Assembly (NCBI GenBank): GCA_025966215.1 | Contig: JAOPVM010000069.1 | Location: 1-19,377 of the forward strand | Reading direction: 5' to 3' | Source: Klenkia sp. | GTDB taxonomy: Bacteria > Actinomycetota > Actinomycetes > Mycobacteriales > Geodermatophilaceae | DNA: 19,377 bases | Program-made: the position numbers and the translations under genes | Shown here: piece by piece, positions 6,697 to 15,919 of the stretch | Layout: the number at the start of each line of letters is the position of its first letter | Position numbering within the stretch: position 1 is the first letter of the stretch | Notes under the pieces: generated by a model | What the model was told of the DNA's origin: nothing | What the model saw: the letters and a program-made list of their open reading frames with translations, nothing else | Database searches by the model: none

Positions 6697-7851
6697 TTGA
6701 GCAACAAGCTCAAGTTGACCGCTCTGGGTGCCGCACTGGCATTCGGCCTGACCGCGTGTGGCGGCGGTGGCGCCGGCAGCGGCGGCTCCGACACCGCGGA
6801 CGCCGCCCCCGAGGACCTCAGCATCGGCGTCTCGATGCCGACGCAGACCTCCGAGCGGTGGATCGCCGACGGTGACGCCGTGCAGTCCCAGCTCGAGGAC
6901 GCCGGCTACCAGGTGGACCTCCAGTTCGCCAACGACGACATCCCCACCCAGTCGCAGCAGATCGACCAGATGATCACCGAGGGCGCTGACCTCCTGATCA
7001 TCGCCGCGATCGACGGCACCGCCCTCTCCGGCCAGCTCCAGGCCGCCGCGGACGCCAACATCCCGGTCATCTCCTACGACCGCCTGATCCGCGACACCGA
7101 GAACGTCGACTTCTACGTCACGTTCGACAACTTCGCCGTCGGCGAGGCCCAGGCCAACGCGCTCCTCGTGGGCCTCGGCCTGCAGAACGCCGACGGCTCC
7201 GCCGGCACCGAGACCGGCCCGTTCAACATCGAGCTGTTCGCCGGCTCCCTGGACGACAACAACGCCTTCTTCTTCTTCGACGGCGCGATGTCGGTCCTGC
7301 AGCCCCTGCTCGACGACGGCACGCTCGTCATCCCCTCGGGCCAGAACACCATCGAGCAGGCCGCCACGCTGCGCTGGCAGCAGGAGACCGCCCAGTCGCG
7401 CATGGAGACCCTGCTGACGGGTTCCTACAACGACGGCACGGTCCTCGACGGCGTGCTCTCGCCCTACGACGGCATCTCGCGCGGCATCATCACCGCCCTG
7501 CAGAACGCCGGCTACGGCCCGAACCTGGACTCCACCCCGCAGGCGCTGCCCGCGGTGACCGGCCAGGACGCGGAGATCGCCTCGGTCGCCCTGATCGACC
7601 AGGGTGTCCAGAGCTCCACGATCTTCAAGGACACCCGCAACCTGGCCGAGCAGGCCGTCACCGCCGCCACCGCCTTCCTCCAGGACGAGGAGCCGGAGGC
7701 CAACGACACCGAGACCTACGACAACGGCGTCAAGGTCGTCCCGTCGTACCTGCTCCCGGTCGAGACGGTCTACGCCGACGACATCCAGTCGGTGCTCGTG
7801 GACTCGGGTTACTACACCGAGGCCGAGGTCCAGTCCGGCCAGTCCGACTGA
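6697..7851 (+). CDS. chvE: ChvE-like sugar ABC transporter substrate-binding lipoprotein
   Basis: This 384-residue extracytoplasmic sugar receptor belongs to the Peripla_BP_4/ChvE family. Residues 1-21 form a lipoprotein signal with lipobox LTAC (Cys21), followed by a Gly/Ser linker. The mature part begins LSIGVSMPTQTSERW and contains the family landmarks VISYDRLI (about 124-131), FFFFDGAM (about 191-198), LSPYDGISRGIITALQNAGYG and PAVTGQDAE. The start is a TTG at 6697; the signal peptide fits it exactly, and a strong AAGAGGAG lies 5 nt upstream, so the weak codon is probably offset by the good ribosome site. It is the first gene of the transporter operon. Its neighbours indicate L-arabinose as substrate, although ChvE relatives also bind glucose, galactose or xylose. 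Codons are strongly C-biased, consistent with high expression. Confidence 0.93.
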   Translation: MSNKLKLTALGAALAFGLTACGGGGAGSGGSDTADAAPEDLSIGVSMPTQTSERWIADGDAVQSQLEDAGYQVDLQFANDDIPTQSQQIDQMITEGADLLIIAAIDGTALSGQLQAAADANIPVISYDRLIRDTENVDFYVTFDNFAVGEAQANALLVGLGLQNADGSAGTETGPFNIELFAGSLDDNNAFFFFDGAMSVLQPLLDDGTLVIPSGQNTIEQAATLRWQQETAQSRMETLLTGSYNDGTVLDGVLSPYDGISRGIITALQNAGYGPNLDSTPQALPAVTGQDAEIASVALIDQGVQSSTIFKDTRNLAEQAVTAATAFLQDEEPEANDTETYDNGVKVVPSYLLPVETVYADDIQSVLVDSGYYTEAEVQSGQSD

Positions 7852-7874
7852 CCCACCCCGCCTGACCCGGTCGG

Positions 7875-7898
7875 GCTCCCGGGCACGCTCCCGGGGGC
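7875..7898 (+). terminator. Intercistronic stem-loop after the binding-protein gene
   Basis: GCTCCCGGG and CCCGGGGGC form a 9-bp stem with one T-G wobble and a 6-nt loop in the 95-base gap before the ATPase gene. It lacks a T-tract. The likely effect is partial termination or 3' protection, giving more binding-protein mRNA than ATPase/permease mRNA. Confidence 0.5.
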
Positions 7899-7946
7899 AC
7901 CTGCACGAGCACGATCCGGCAACGAACGAGTGAGACGACGGAGTCC

Positions 7947-9485
7947 ATGGCCGACCACATCCTCGAGATGCGCTCCATCACCAAGACCTTTCCCGGTGTC
8001 AAGGCCCTGTCCGACGTCACCCTCGCGGTGTCGCGCGGCGAGGTCCACGCCATCTGCGGGGAGAACGGCGCCGGCAAGTCGACGCTGATGAAGGTCCTCT
8101 CCGGGGTGTACCCGGCCGGGGACTACGACGGCGAGATCGTCTTCGACGGGCAGGTGTGCAACTTCGCGGGGATCCGCGACTCCGAGCACGCCGGCATCGT
8201 GATCATCCACCAGGAGCTGGCCCTGGTGCCCTACCTCTCGATCGCCGAGAACATCTTCCTGGGCAGCGAGAAGCGCGGCCGCTTCGGCCTCATCGACTGG
8301 AACCTGGCCAACGCCGAGGCCGGTCGACTGCTGCGCGAGGTGGGCCTCGAGGAGAGCCCCACCACCCCGGTCGGCACGCTCGGCGTCGGCAAGCAGCAGC
8401 TGGTGGAGATCGCCAAGGCACTGAGCAAGGACGTCAAGCTGCTCATCCTCGACGAGCCCACCGCGGCGCTCAACGACACCGACTCCGCGCACCTGCTCGG
8501 ACTGATCCGCGGCCTCAAGGGCCGGGGGATCACCTCGATCATCATCTCGCACAAGCTCAACGAGATCGACGCGATCGCCGACCACACCACGATCATCCGC
8601 GACGGCCAGACCGTCGAGACCCTCGACATGGCCGACCCGACCGTCGACGTCGACCGGATCATCCGGCTGATGGTCGGCCGGGCGCTGGACTCCTACTACC
8701 CCGAGCGCGAGTCGCACCCGGGCGAGGAGGTCCTGCGGGTCGAGAACTGGACCGTCAAGCACGCCACCCAGGACCGGCTCGTGGTCGACGGCGCCAGCTT
8801 CGACGTCCGGGCCGGCGAGGTCGTGGGCATCGCCGGGCTGATGGGCGCCGGGCGCACCGAGCTCGCGATGAGCATCTTCGGTCGCTCCTACGGCACCTAC
8901 GTCGAGGGCAAGGTCTTCGTGCACGGCCGCGAGGTCAAGGCCAAGAGCGTGTCCGAGGCCATCGACGCGGGCCTGGCCTACGCCACCGAGGACCGCAAGA
9001 AGTACGGCCTGAACCTCATCGACGACATCTCGCGCAACATCTCCGCCGCGGCGCTGGACAAGCTGTCCACCCGCGGGTTCGTGGACTCCAACGAGGAGAC
9101 CCGGGAGGCCGAGGACGCCCGCACGTCGATGAACATCAAGGCCCCGACGGTGAAGTCGATCGTCGGCAAGCTGTCCGGGGGCAACCAGCAGAAGGTCGTG
9201 CTGTCCAAGTGGCTGCTGACCGACCCCGACGTGCTGATCCTCGACGAGCCCACCCGCGGCATCGACGTGGGTGCCAAGTACGAGATCTACACGATCATCA
9301 ACCGCCTCGTGGCTGCCGGGAAGGCGGTGGTGGTCATCTCCTCGGAGCTGCCCGAGCTGTTGGGCATCTGTGACCGCGTCTACACGCTCTCGGCCGGCCG
9401 CATCACCGGGCAGCTGCCCGTGGCCGAGGCGACCCAGGAACGCCTCATGACCCTCATGACCCAGGAGAAGGAGCTCGTCGGATGA
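7947..9485 (+). CDS. mmsA: Sugar ABC transporter ATP-binding protein (two ABC domains, GguA/MmsA-like)
   Basis: This 512-residue cytoplasmic ATPase of the CUT2 class powers monosaccharide import. In the N-terminal domain I see Walker [10 protein letters not shown] (38-46), a Q-loop Gln at 89, a degenerate signature [13 protein letters not shown] (about 147-159), Walker [12 protein letters not shown] (165-175) and the switch His202. The C-terminal domain has the degenerate Walker [11 protein letters not shown] (297-306), the intact signature LSGGNQQKV (409-417) and Walker [13 protein letters not shown] (429-440). One intact and one degenerate ATP site is normal for CUT2 ATPases. The ATG at 7947 follows GGAG by 3 nt. 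The last four bases overlap the permease start (ATGA), so the two are translationally coupled. Confidence 0.95.
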   Translation: MADHILEMRSITKTFPGVKALSDVTLAVSRGEVHAICGENGAGKSTLMKVLSGVYPAGDYDGEIVFDGQVCNFAGIRDSEHAGIVIIHQELALVPYLSIAENIFLGSEKRGRFGLIDWNLANAEAGRLLREVGLEESPTTPVGTLGVGKQQLVEIAKALSKDVKLLILDEPTAALNDTDSAHLLGLIRGLKGRGITSIIISHKLNEIDAIADHTTIIRDGQTVETLDMADPTVDVDRIIRLMVGRALDSYYPERESHPGEEVLRVENWTVKHATQDRLVVDGASFDVRAGEVVGIAGLMGAGRTELAMSIFGRSYGTYVEGKVFVHGREVKAKSVSEAIDAGLAYATEDRKKYGLNLIDDISRNISAAALDKLSTRGFVDSNEETREAEDARTSMNIKAPTVKSIVGKLSGGNQQKVVLSKWLLTDPDVLILDEPTRGIDVGAKYEIYTIINRLVAAGKAVVVISSELPELLGICDRVYTLSAGRITGQLPVAEATQERLMTLMTQEKELVG

Positions 9486-10747
9486 CCCACACCGTCGGTC
9501 CGACGTCCGAGCCCGAGGCCGAGTCGGCCACGCAGGCCAAGGACGTCGCCCCCGCTGCCGCACTCGGAGTCGGCACCAGCGACGTCCGCGCCCTGCTGAC
9601 CCGGAACCTCCGGACCAGCGGCATCTACATCGCCTTCGTGGTGGTGGTGGCGCTGTTCGCCATCCTGACCGGGGGCACCTCGCTCTCCCCGGGCAACATC
9701 ACCAACATCGTCCTGCAGTACTCCTACATCCTGATCCTGGCCATCGGCATGGTCATCGTGATCATCGCCGGCCACATCGACCTCTCGGTCGGTTCGGTCG
9801 TGGCGGTCACCGGTGCGACGTCGGCGGTGATCGTCATCCGGCAGGACCAGCCCTGGTGGGTCGGCGTGCTCGCCGCCCTCGCCGTGGGCCTGGTCATCGG
9901 TGCCTGGCAGGGCTTCTGGGTCGCCTACGTGGGCATCCCCGCGTTCATCGTGACCCTGGCCGGCATGTTGCTGTTCCGCGGCCTGACCCTGCAGGTGCTG
10001 GACAACATCTCGCTGTCGCCCTTCACCCCGGAGTACGGACGGATCGCCTCGGGCTTCAGCAACGGGCTGCTCGGGGGCAACGGCTTCGACGCCTTCACCC
10101 TGCTGGTGTTCGCCGTCGCGGTGGTCGCCTACGCGGTGAGCCAGTACCGCACCCGCATCGCCCGGGTCCGCTACAACCAGACGGTCCCGTCGTTCCCGCT
10201 GTTCGTCGCCCAGATCGTCGTCGTCGCGGCCGTCGTCATGGCCTTCGCCTACCAGCTGGCCACCGCCCGTGGTCTGCCCTACGTGCTGGTCATCCTGGCC
10301 GTGCTGATCATGGTCTACGGCATCGTGACCAAGCGGACGGTCTTCGGCCGGCAGGTCTACGCCATCGGCGGCAACCTGGCCGCGGCCACGCTGTCCGGCG
10401 TCAAGGTCAAGGCGGTCAACTTCTGGATCTTCGTGAACATGGGCTTCCTGGCCGCGGTGGCCGGGGTCGTGTTCTCGTCCCGGTCCAACGGTGCCCAGCC
10501 CGGGGCCGGCAACAGCTTCGAGCTCGACGCGATCGCCGCGGCCTTCATCGGTGGCGCCGCCGTCACCGGTGGTGTCGGCACGGTCGTCGGGGCGATGGTC
10601 GGTGGTCTGCTCGTCGGTGTCATGAGCAACGGCATGCAGCTCATGGGCGTCGACCAGTCGATCCAGTCGATGGTCAAGGGCCTGGTGCTGCTGCTCGCGG
10701 TCGCCTTCGACGTCTACAACAAGCGCAGGGCCGGCTCCTCCCGCTGA
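9482..10747 (+). CDS. mmsB: Sugar ABC transporter permease (GguB/MmsB/XylH-like)
   Basis: This is a CUT2-family inner-membrane permease (BPD_transp_2) of 421 residues, the longer GguB/XylH type rather than the roughly 330-residue RbsC type. After a polar N-terminal tail of about 45 residues there are about ten hydrophobic segments. Landmarks are [19 protein letters not shown] (about 89-107), a charged cytoplasmic loop near residues 218-230 between membrane segments, the coupling region [15 protein letters not shown], and the conserved [18 protein letters not shown]. It starts at the ATG overlapping the ATPase stop. A 28-base gap separates it from the regulator gene, so all four transporter/regulator genes probably share one transcript. 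The substrate is inferred as L-arabinose from the adjacent araBDA. Confidence 0.94.
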   Translation: MTHTVGPTSEPEAESATQAKDVAPAAALGVGTSDVRALLTRNLRTSGIYIAFVVVVALFAILTGGTSLSPGNITNIVLQYSYILILAIGMVIVIIAGHIDLSVGSVVAVTGATSAVIVIRQDQPWWVGVLAALAVGLVIGAWQGFWVAYVGIPAFIVTLAGMLLFRGLTLQVLDNISLSPFTPEYGRIASGFSNGLLGGNGFDAFTLLVFAVAVVAYAVSQYRTRIARVRYNQTVPSFPLFVAQIVVVAAVVMAFAYQLATARGLPYVLVILAVLIMVYGIVTKRTVFGRQVYAIGGNLAAATLSGVKVKAVNFWIFVNMGFLAAVAGVVFSSRSNGAQPGAGNSFELDAIAAAFIGGAAVTGGVGTVVGAMVGGLLVGVMSNGMQLMGVDQSIQSMVKGLVLLLAVAFDVYNKRRAGSSR

Positions 10748-10775
10748 CGCGGGGGGACCGGCAGGGGCGGCGCGG

Positions 10776-11822
10776 GTGTCGACGGAGACAACCGGGGCCG
10801 CCCCGGCCGGGGCGGTGAAGGCGTTGGTCATGGCCGACGTCGCCGCCCGGGCCGGGGTCTCGCACCAGACGGTCTCGCGGGTGGTCAACGACCACCCCAA
10901 CGTGGCAGCACCGACCCGGGAACGGGTGCAGCGGGCGATCGCGGAGCTGGGCTACCGGCCCAACACCGCGGCCCGGGCACTGGTCACCGGGTCGTCACGG
11001 ACCATCGGGCTGATCACGATCAACGTGAACCAGTACGGCCCGGCGCAGACGCTGATCGGTCTCGAGGCGGCGGCGCGGGCCGCCGGCTACTCGCTCTCGG
11101 TGGCCATCCTGGACGACGCGAGCCTGGCCGACATGCAGGCCGCGGTGGACCGCTTCCTGGCCCAGTCCGTGGACGCGATCGTGCTGCACACCGCCAGCTC
11201 CCCGGCGGTGGAGGCGCTGCGGTCGCTGGATCCCCCGGTCCCGGTGATCGCGGTGCAGATGGGTGCCGAGGAGGTCCGGCCCACCGTGACGGTGGGGCAG
11301 GAGGCCGGCGCCCGGCTGGCCGTGGCGCACCTGCTGGGGCTCGGGCACGCGACGGTGCACCACTTCGCGGGGCCGGCGTTCTCCCTGGAGGCCCAGCGCC
11401 GCGAGGTGGGCTGGCGCGCCGAGCTGACCGAGGCCGGCGCCGTCGTCCCCGAGGTCCTGCACGGGGACTGGTGGCCGACGTCGGGGCACGCCGCCGGTCT
11501 GGCCCTGGCTGCGCGGATCGCGGCCGGGGAGAGCGTGACCGCGGTCTTCGCCGGCAACGACCAGATGGCCCTGGGCCTCATGGTCGGGTTGCGCGAGGCC
11601 GGGTTGCAGGTCCCCCGGGACGTCAGCGTGGTCGGCTTCGACGACGTGCCCGAGGCGGCCTTCTTCACCCCGCCGCTGACCACCGTGCGGCAGGACTTCG
11701 CCGAGCTCGGCCGCCGCGGCGTGGAACTGGTGCTCGCCCAGCTGGCCGGCGAGGACGCCCTGCCCGACCAGGTGGAGCCCGAACTGGTCGTCCGGGCCAG
11801 CACCGGCCCGCCCCGGGGCTGA
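10776..11822 (+). CDS. LacI-family transcriptional regulator, probable arabinose repressor
   Basis: This 348-residue regulator has a helix-turn-helix at about 19-40 (MADVAARAGVSHQTVSRVVN), a hinge helix (about 61-72, RPNTAARALVTG with the minor-groove Leu), and a periplasmic-binding-protein-like effector domain (about 75-345). The latter shows TIGLITINVNQYGPAQ, the FAGPAFSLEAQRR region, AVFAGNDQMALGLM and DVSVVGFDDVPEAAFFTPPLTTVRQDF. It starts at GTG 10776, 28 bases after the permease; an ATG at 10830, just before the HTH, is an alternative giving a conventional LacI N-terminus. Its position between transporter and araBDA, with matching palindromes before both units, marks it as the local regulator, autoregulated through the transporter promoter. 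L-arabinose as effector is inferred. It is not homologous to the E. coli AraC activator. Confidence 0.93.
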   Translation: MSTETTGAAPAGAVKALVMADVAARAGVSHQTVSRVVNDHPNVAAPTRERVQRAIAELGYRPNTAARALVTGSSRTIGLITINVNQYGPAQTLIGLEAAARAAGYSLSVAILDDASLADMQAAVDRFLAQSVDAIVLHTASSPAVEALRSLDPPVPVIAVQMGAEEVRPTVTVGQEAGARLAVAHLLGLGHATVHHFAGPAFSLEAQRREVGWRAELTEAGAVVPEVLHGDWWPTSGHAAGLALAARIAAGESVTAVFAGNDQMALGLMVGLREAGLQVPRDVSVVGFDDVPEAAFFTPPLTTVRQDFAELGRRGVELVLAQLAGEDALPDQVEPELVVRASTGPPRG

Positions 11823-11857
11823 CCGACCGGGCTGCGAGGGTGTGGCCCGCAGCACGT

Positions 11858-11871
11858 TGTTAGCGCTAACA
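11858..11871. promoter_or_regulatory. LacI-family operator upstream of araB
   Basis: TGTTAGCGCTAACA is a perfect 14-bp palindrome in the 106-base gap before araB. It matches the transporter operator at 13 of 14 bases. Possible -10 hexamers TAACAT (11867-11872) or CATACT (11870-11875) overlap its right edge, which implies repression, but no convincing -35 is visible. Confidence 0.75.
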
Positions 11872-11928
11872 TACTGAGTACCGCGGACGGGTCCGACGTC
11901 GTGACCGCGCCGCGCGGAGGAGGAACGC

Positions 11929-13653
11929 ATGTCCGAGCAGCACGTCATCGGGGTCGACTACGGCACCCTGTCCGGCCGGGCCGTGGTGGTCCGGGTGTCC
12001 GACGGAGCCGAGCTGGCCAGCGCGACGCACCCCTACCCGCACGCCGTCATCGAGCGCGAGCTGCCCGGCACCGGTGAGCACCTCCCGCCGGACTGGGCGC
12101 TGCAGGTGCCCGCCGACTACGTCGACGTGCTGAAGACCGCGGTGCCCCAGGCGCTGCGGGCCAGCGGCGTGGACCCGGCCTCGGTGATCGGCATCGCCAC
12201 CGACTTCACCGCCTGCACGATGGTGCCCACGCTCGCCGACGGCACCCCGCTGTGCGAGGTGCCCGAGTTCGCCGGTCGCAAGCACGCCTTCGTCAAGCTG
12301 TGGAAGCACCACGCGGCCCAGCCGCACGCCGACCGGATCAACGCCCTGGCCGCGGAGCGCGGGGAGTCCTGGCTGCCGCGCTACGGCGGGCTGATCTCCA
12401 GCGAGTGGGAGTTCGCCAAGGGCCTGCAGCTGCTGGAGGAGGACCCGGAGGTCTACGCCGCCACGCAGCGCTGGGTCGAGGCCGCCGACTGGATCGTCTG
12501 GCAGCTGTGCGGCAGCTACGTCCGCAACGCCTGCACCGCCGGCTACAAGGGCATCCGACAGGACGGCGCGTACCCCTCGCGTGAGTTCCTCGCCGCGTTG
12601 AACCCCGCCTTCGCCGACTTCGTGACCGACAAGCTGGACCAGCCGATCGGTCGGCTCGGTGAGCGGGCCGGCGGCCTGACCCGGGAGGCCGCGCGCTGGA
12701 CCGGGCTGCCCGAGGGCATCGCGGTCGCCGTCGGCAACGTCGATGCCCACGTCACCGCCCCCGCCGCCCGGGCCACCGAGCCCGGCCAGATGCTCGCGGT
12801 GATGGGCACCTCCACCTGCCACGTGATGAACGGCGACACCCTGGCCGACGTGCCGGGCATGTGCGGCGTGGTCGACGGCGGGATCGTCGACGGGCTCTAC
12901 GGCTACGAGGCCGGGCAGAGCGGGGTGGGCGACGTCTTCGGGTGGTTCGTCGACACCGCCGTCCCGCCGGCCTACGTGCAGGCCGCCGCCGAGCGGGGCA
13001 TCTCGGTGCACGAGTTCCTCACCGAGCTCGCCGCCGTGCAGCGGGTCGGCGAGCACGGGCTGATCGCCCTGGACTGGCACGGCGGCAACCGCTCGGTGCT
13101 CGTCGACGCCGAGCTGTCCGGGGTGGTCGTGGGCCAGACGCTGGCCACCCGCCCCGAGGACACCTACCGCGCGCTGCTGGAGGCCACCGCCTTCGGCACC
13201 CGCACGATCATCGAGTCCTTCGAGTCCAGCGGGGTGCCGGTCACCGAGCTGGTGGTCGCCGGCGGGCTGCTGAAGAACGCCTTCCTGATGCAGACCTACG
13301 CCGACGTCTGCCGCCGGCCGCTGTCGGTGATCGTCTCCGAGCAGGGCCCGGCCCTGGGCTCGGCCATCCACGCCGCCGTCGCCGCCGGGGCCCACCCCGA
13401 CGTGCCGGCTGCCGCCCAGGTGATGGGCAAGGTCCGCCGCGGCGCGTACACCCCCGACCCCGAGCGGGCCGACGCCTACGACGCGCTGTTCGCCGAGTAC
13501 ACGCTGCTGCACGACCACTTCGGTCGCGGCGGCAACGACGTGCTGCACCGGCTGCGGAAGATCCGCCGGGAGGCCGCGGCCGCCGCCGGGCGCGGCGTCA
13601 GCACCCCCGACCTCGTCACCGAGGCCCCGAGCCTGGAAGAGCTGCCCGCATGA
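11929..13653 (+). CDS. araB: Ribulokinase
   Basis: This kinase phosphorylates L-ribulose to L-ribulose-5-phosphate with ATP, the second step of bacterial L-arabinose catabolism. At 574 residues it is normal for AraB and shows FGGY-family features. These are the N-terminal phosphate motif GVDYGTLSGR (8-17), the ribulokinase-specific TDFTACT (about 87-93), and KLWKHHAAQPHADRIN (about 123-138). In the C-terminal half are MGTSTCHVMNGD, LDWHGGNRS (substrate-side catalytic region), VAGGLLKNAFLMQTYADV (adenine-binding) and GSAIHAAVAAG. A strong GGAGGAGG lies 6 nt before the ATG. It heads the araBDA operon behind its own LacI-type operator and overlaps araD by 4 bases. Confidence 0.96.
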   Translation: MSEQHVIGVDYGTLSGRAVVVRVSDGAELASATHPYPHAVIERELPGTGEHLPPDWALQVPADYVDVLKTAVPQALRASGVDPASVIGIATDFTACTMVPTLADGTPLCEVPEFAGRKHAFVKLWKHHAAQPHADRINALAAERGESWLPRYGGLISSEWEFAKGLQLLEEDPEVYAATQRWVEAADWIVWQLCGSYVRNACTAGYKGIRQDGAYPSREFLAALNPAFADFVTDKLDQPIGRLGERAGGLTREAARWTGLPEGIAVAVGNVDAHVTAPAARATEPGQMLAVMGTSTCHVMNGDTLADVPGMCGVVDGGIVDGLYGYEAGQSGVGDVFGWFVDTAVPPAYVQAAAERGISVHEFLTELAAVQRVGEHGLIALDWHGGNRSVLVDAELSGVVVGQTLATRPEDTYRALLEATAFGTRTIIESFESSGVPVTELVVAGGLLKNAFLMQTYADVCRRPLSVIVSEQGPALGSAIHAAVAAGAHPDVPAAAQVMGKVRRGAYTPDPERADAYDALFAEYTLLHDHFGRGGNDVLHRLRKIRREAAAAAGRGVSTPDLVTEAPSLEELPA

Positions 13654-14354
13654 GCGCCGACACCCGCAACACCGTCAAGACCGCCGCGTCCGGTGAGTCC
13701 GGGACCTTCCGCGCCCAGCGCGAGCACCTGGCCGCCCTGCACCAGCTGCTGGTCAGCAACGGCCTGGTCACCTGGACCTCGGGCAACGTCAGCGAGCGGG
13801 TGCCCGGTGAGGACCTGTTCCTGATCAAGGGCAGCGGCGTCGGCTACGACGAGCTGACCTGGGAGGGCATCACGGTCTGCGACCTCGACGGCCGCGCCGT
13901 GGACGGCGTCAAGGGGCCCTCCAGCGACACCGACGCGCACGCCTACGTCTACCGGCACATGGCCGAGGTGGCCGGGCAGGTGCACACGCACAGCCCCTAC
14001 GCCACCGCCTGGGCCGCCCGCGCCGAGCCGATCCCCTGCGTGCTCACCGCGATGGCCGACGAGTTCGGTGGGCCGATCCCGGTCGGGCCGTTCGCGCTGA
14101 TCGGGGACGACTCGATCGGCCAGGGCATCGTCGCCACGCTGCAGGGCCACCGGTCGCCCGCCGTCCTCATGCAGAACCACGGCGTGTTCACCATCGGCGG
14201 GAGCGCCGAGGCCGCGGTCAAGGCCGCCGTCATGACCGAGGACGTCGCCCGCACCGTGCACCTCTCCAGACAGCTCGGCGAGCCCCTCCCGATCAGTGAC
14301 GCCGACGTCACGGCGCTGTGGCAGCGGTACCAGAACGCCTACGGGCAGAAGTGA
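13650..14354 (+). CDS. araD: L-ribulose-5-phosphate 4-epimerase
   Basis: This class II aldolase-fold enzyme epimerises L-ribulose-5-phosphate to D-xylulose-5-phosphate, the entry to the pentose phosphate pathway. From the ATG at 13650 it is 234 residues (E. coli AraD is about 231). The zinc ligands are visible as His112 and His114 in [12 protein letters not shown] and His177 in QNHGVFTIG. The catalytic region [11 protein letters not shown] contains Asp93, and the phosphate-binding loop is WTSGNVSER (about 42-50). The start overlaps the araB stop (ATGA), and the araA GTG overlaps its stop (GTGA). The open frame extends about 790 bases upstream inside araB, but only the part from 13650 is a real gene. 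An N-terminal extension of about 20 residues is poorly conserved. Confidence 0.95.
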   Translation: MSADTRNTVKTAASGESGTFRAQREHLAALHQLLVSNGLVTWTSGNVSERVPGEDLFLIKGSGVGYDELTWEGITVCDLDGRAVDGVKGPSSDTDAHAYVYRHMAEVAGQVHTHSPYATAWAARAEPIPCVLTAMADEFGGPIPVGPFALIGDDSIGQGIVATLQGHRSPAVLMQNHGVFTIGGSAEAAVKAAVMTEDVARTVHLSRQLGEPLPISDADVTALWQRYQNAYGQK

Positions 14355-15856
14355 GCGAGATGACGACCCCCCAGATCTGGTTCCTCACCGGCAGCCAGGA
14401 CCTCTACGGCCCGGAGACGCTCCAGCAGGTCGCCGAGCAGTCCCACCGCGTCGCCGCCACCCTCGACGGGGCCGCCGCGGTCCCGGTCGAGGTGGTGTGG
14501 AAGCCGGTCCTCACGGACTCCGCGGCGATCCGGGCCGCCATGGGCGCGGCGAACGAGGACGCCTCCTGCATCGGCGTCGTCACCTGGATGCACACGTTCT
14601 CCCCCGCCAAGACGTGGATCGCCGGCCTGGACGCGCTGCGCAAGCCGCTGCTGCACCTGCACACCCAGGCCGACGCCGCCCTGCCGTGGGCGACGATCGA
14701 CATGGACTTCATGAACCTGAACCAGGCCGCCCACGGCGACCGGGAGTTCGGCTTCGCCCTCACCCGGCTGAAGGTCCCGCGCACCACGGTGTCCGGGCAC
14801 GCCTCGAACCCGGCCGTGCAGGCCCGGGTCGGCGGCTGGGCGCGCGCGGCGCTCGGCGTGGCCGAGGCACGGACGCTGAAGCTGGCCCGGTTCGGCGACA
14901 ACATGCGCAACGTCGCCGTCACCGAGGGCGACAAGGTCGAGGCCGAGCTGCGGGTGGGTGTCTCGGTGAACACCTACGGGGTCAACGACCTGGTCGACGT
15001 CGTGGCCCAGGTGACCGACGCGCAGATCGACGCGCTGGTCGCGGAGTACCTGGACTCCTACGTGGTGGCCGAGGACCTCCGCCCCGGTGGCGACCGGCAC
15101 GACAGCGTGCGGGAGGCCGCCCGGATCGAGGCCGGCCTGCGTGCCTTCCTCGTCGACGGTGGCTTCCGGGCCTTCACCTCGAACTTCGAGGACCTCGGCG
15201 GCCTGCGCCAGCTCCCCGGCCTGGCCGTGCAGCGGCTGATGGCCGACGGGTACGGCTTCGGCGGGGAGGGCGACTGGAAGACCTCCGCGCTGCTGCGCAT
15301 CCTCAAGGTCGTGGGCGGTGACCGGCCCGGCGGCACCTCCTTCATGGAGGACTACACCTACGACCTGTCGTCGGAGACCCCCAAGATCCTCGGCGCGCAC
15401 ATGCTCGAGGTGTGCCCCTCGATCGCCGGGGAGAAGCCGCGGCTCGAGGTGCACCCGTTGAGCATCGGCGGCCGCGAGGACCCGGCCCGGCTGGTCTTCA
15501 CCGCGGCGTCCGCGCCCGGTGTGGTGGTCGGCTGGGCCGACCTGGGTGACCGGTTCCGCTGGGTGGCCAACGAGATCGACGTCGTCCAGCCCACCGAGGC
15601 GCTGCCGAAGCTGCCCGTCGCGCACGCGGTGTGGGAGCCCAAGCCGGACTTCGCCACCTCGACCGAGGGCTGGCTGACCGCCGGCGCCCCGCACCACACG
15701 GTGCTCTCCACCCAGGTCACCACCGACGAGCTCACCGTGCTCGCCGAGGCGTTCAGCACCGAGCTGGTGGTCATCGACGAGGCCACCACCCGGCGTGGCC
15801 TGGCCCAGGAGCTCCGCTGGTCGGCCGCCTACCACCGGCTCGCCGGCGGGGTCTGA
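14351..15856 (+). CDS. araA: L-arabinose isomerase
   Basis: This enzyme interconverts L-arabinose and L-ribulose, the first catabolic step, using Mn2+ or a similar divalent metal. It is 501 residues from the GTG at 14351 (E. coli AraA is 500). It begins [16 protein letters not shown]. The active-site residues appear at nearly the E. coli positions: Glu306 in GGEGDWKT, Glu333 in [10 protein letters not shown], His350 in [10 protein letters not shown] and His449 in APHHTVLS. The GTG overlaps the araD stop in the same 4-base style as the araB-araD junction. An ATG at 14360 would shorten it by three residues, and an upstream in-frame ATG at 14318 lies inside araD and is unlikely. A long hairpin terminator follows the stop. 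Confidence 0.96.
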   Translation: MSEMTTPQIWFLTGSQDLYGPETLQQVAEQSHRVAATLDGAAAVPVEVVWKPVLTDSAAIRAAMGAANEDASCIGVVTWMHTFSPAKTWIAGLDALRKPLLHLHTQADAALPWATIDMDFMNLNQAAHGDREFGFALTRLKVPRTTVSGHASNPAVQARVGGWARAALGVAEARTLKLARFGDNMRNVAVTEGDKVEAELRVGVSVNTYGVNDLVDVVAQVTDAQIDALVAEYLDSYVVAEDLRPGGDRHDSVREAARIEAGLRAFLVDGGFRAFTSNFEDLGGLRQLPGLAVQRLMADGYGFGGEGDWKTSALLRILKVVGGDRPGGTSFMEDYTYDLSSETPKILGAHMLEVCPSIAGEKPRLEVHPLSIGGREDPARLVFTAASAPGVVVGWADLGDRFRWVANEIDVVQPTEALPKLPVAHAVWEPKPDFATSTEGWLTAGAPHHTVLSTQVTTDELTVLAEAFSTELVVIDEATTRRGLAQELRWSAAYHRLAGGV

Positions 15857-15871
15857 AGCCCCCACAGACGC

Positions 15872-15905
15872 CACGGGGCGGGCCGGATCACCGGCCCGCC
15901 CCGTG
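15872..15905. terminator. Hairpin terminator at the end of araBDA
   Basis: A perfect 15-bp stem (CACGGGGCGGGCCGG and its complement) with a 4-nt ATCA loop begins 15 bases after the araA stop, and a partly T-containing TGCTGTTGCC follows. It lies between convergent genes, and its symmetry means it can also end the DUF4383 gene on the other strand. Confidence 0.85.
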
Positions 15906-15919
15906 TGCTGTTGCCCGGC

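Noticed and set aside
7260..7280. TTC repeat in the binding-protein gene
   Set aside because: It simply encodes four consecutive Phe residues in the ordinary reading frame; it is not a repeat array or slippage site.
7812..9563. 583-codon open frame on the minus strand
   Set aside because: It is antisense to the double ABC ATPase and shows the typical low-complexity shadow composition.
9380..10900. 506-codon open frame on the minus strand
   Set aside because: It is antisense to the permease; it is dominated by Asp, Gly, His and Gln with no domain.
11866..13548. 560-codon open frame on the minus strand
   Set aside because: It is antisense to araB, whose ribulokinase motifs are unambiguous.
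12861..13649. Upstream extension of the araD frame inside araB
   Set aside because: It is an Arg-rich out-of-frame reading of araB; the aldolase domain begins only after the ATG at 13650.
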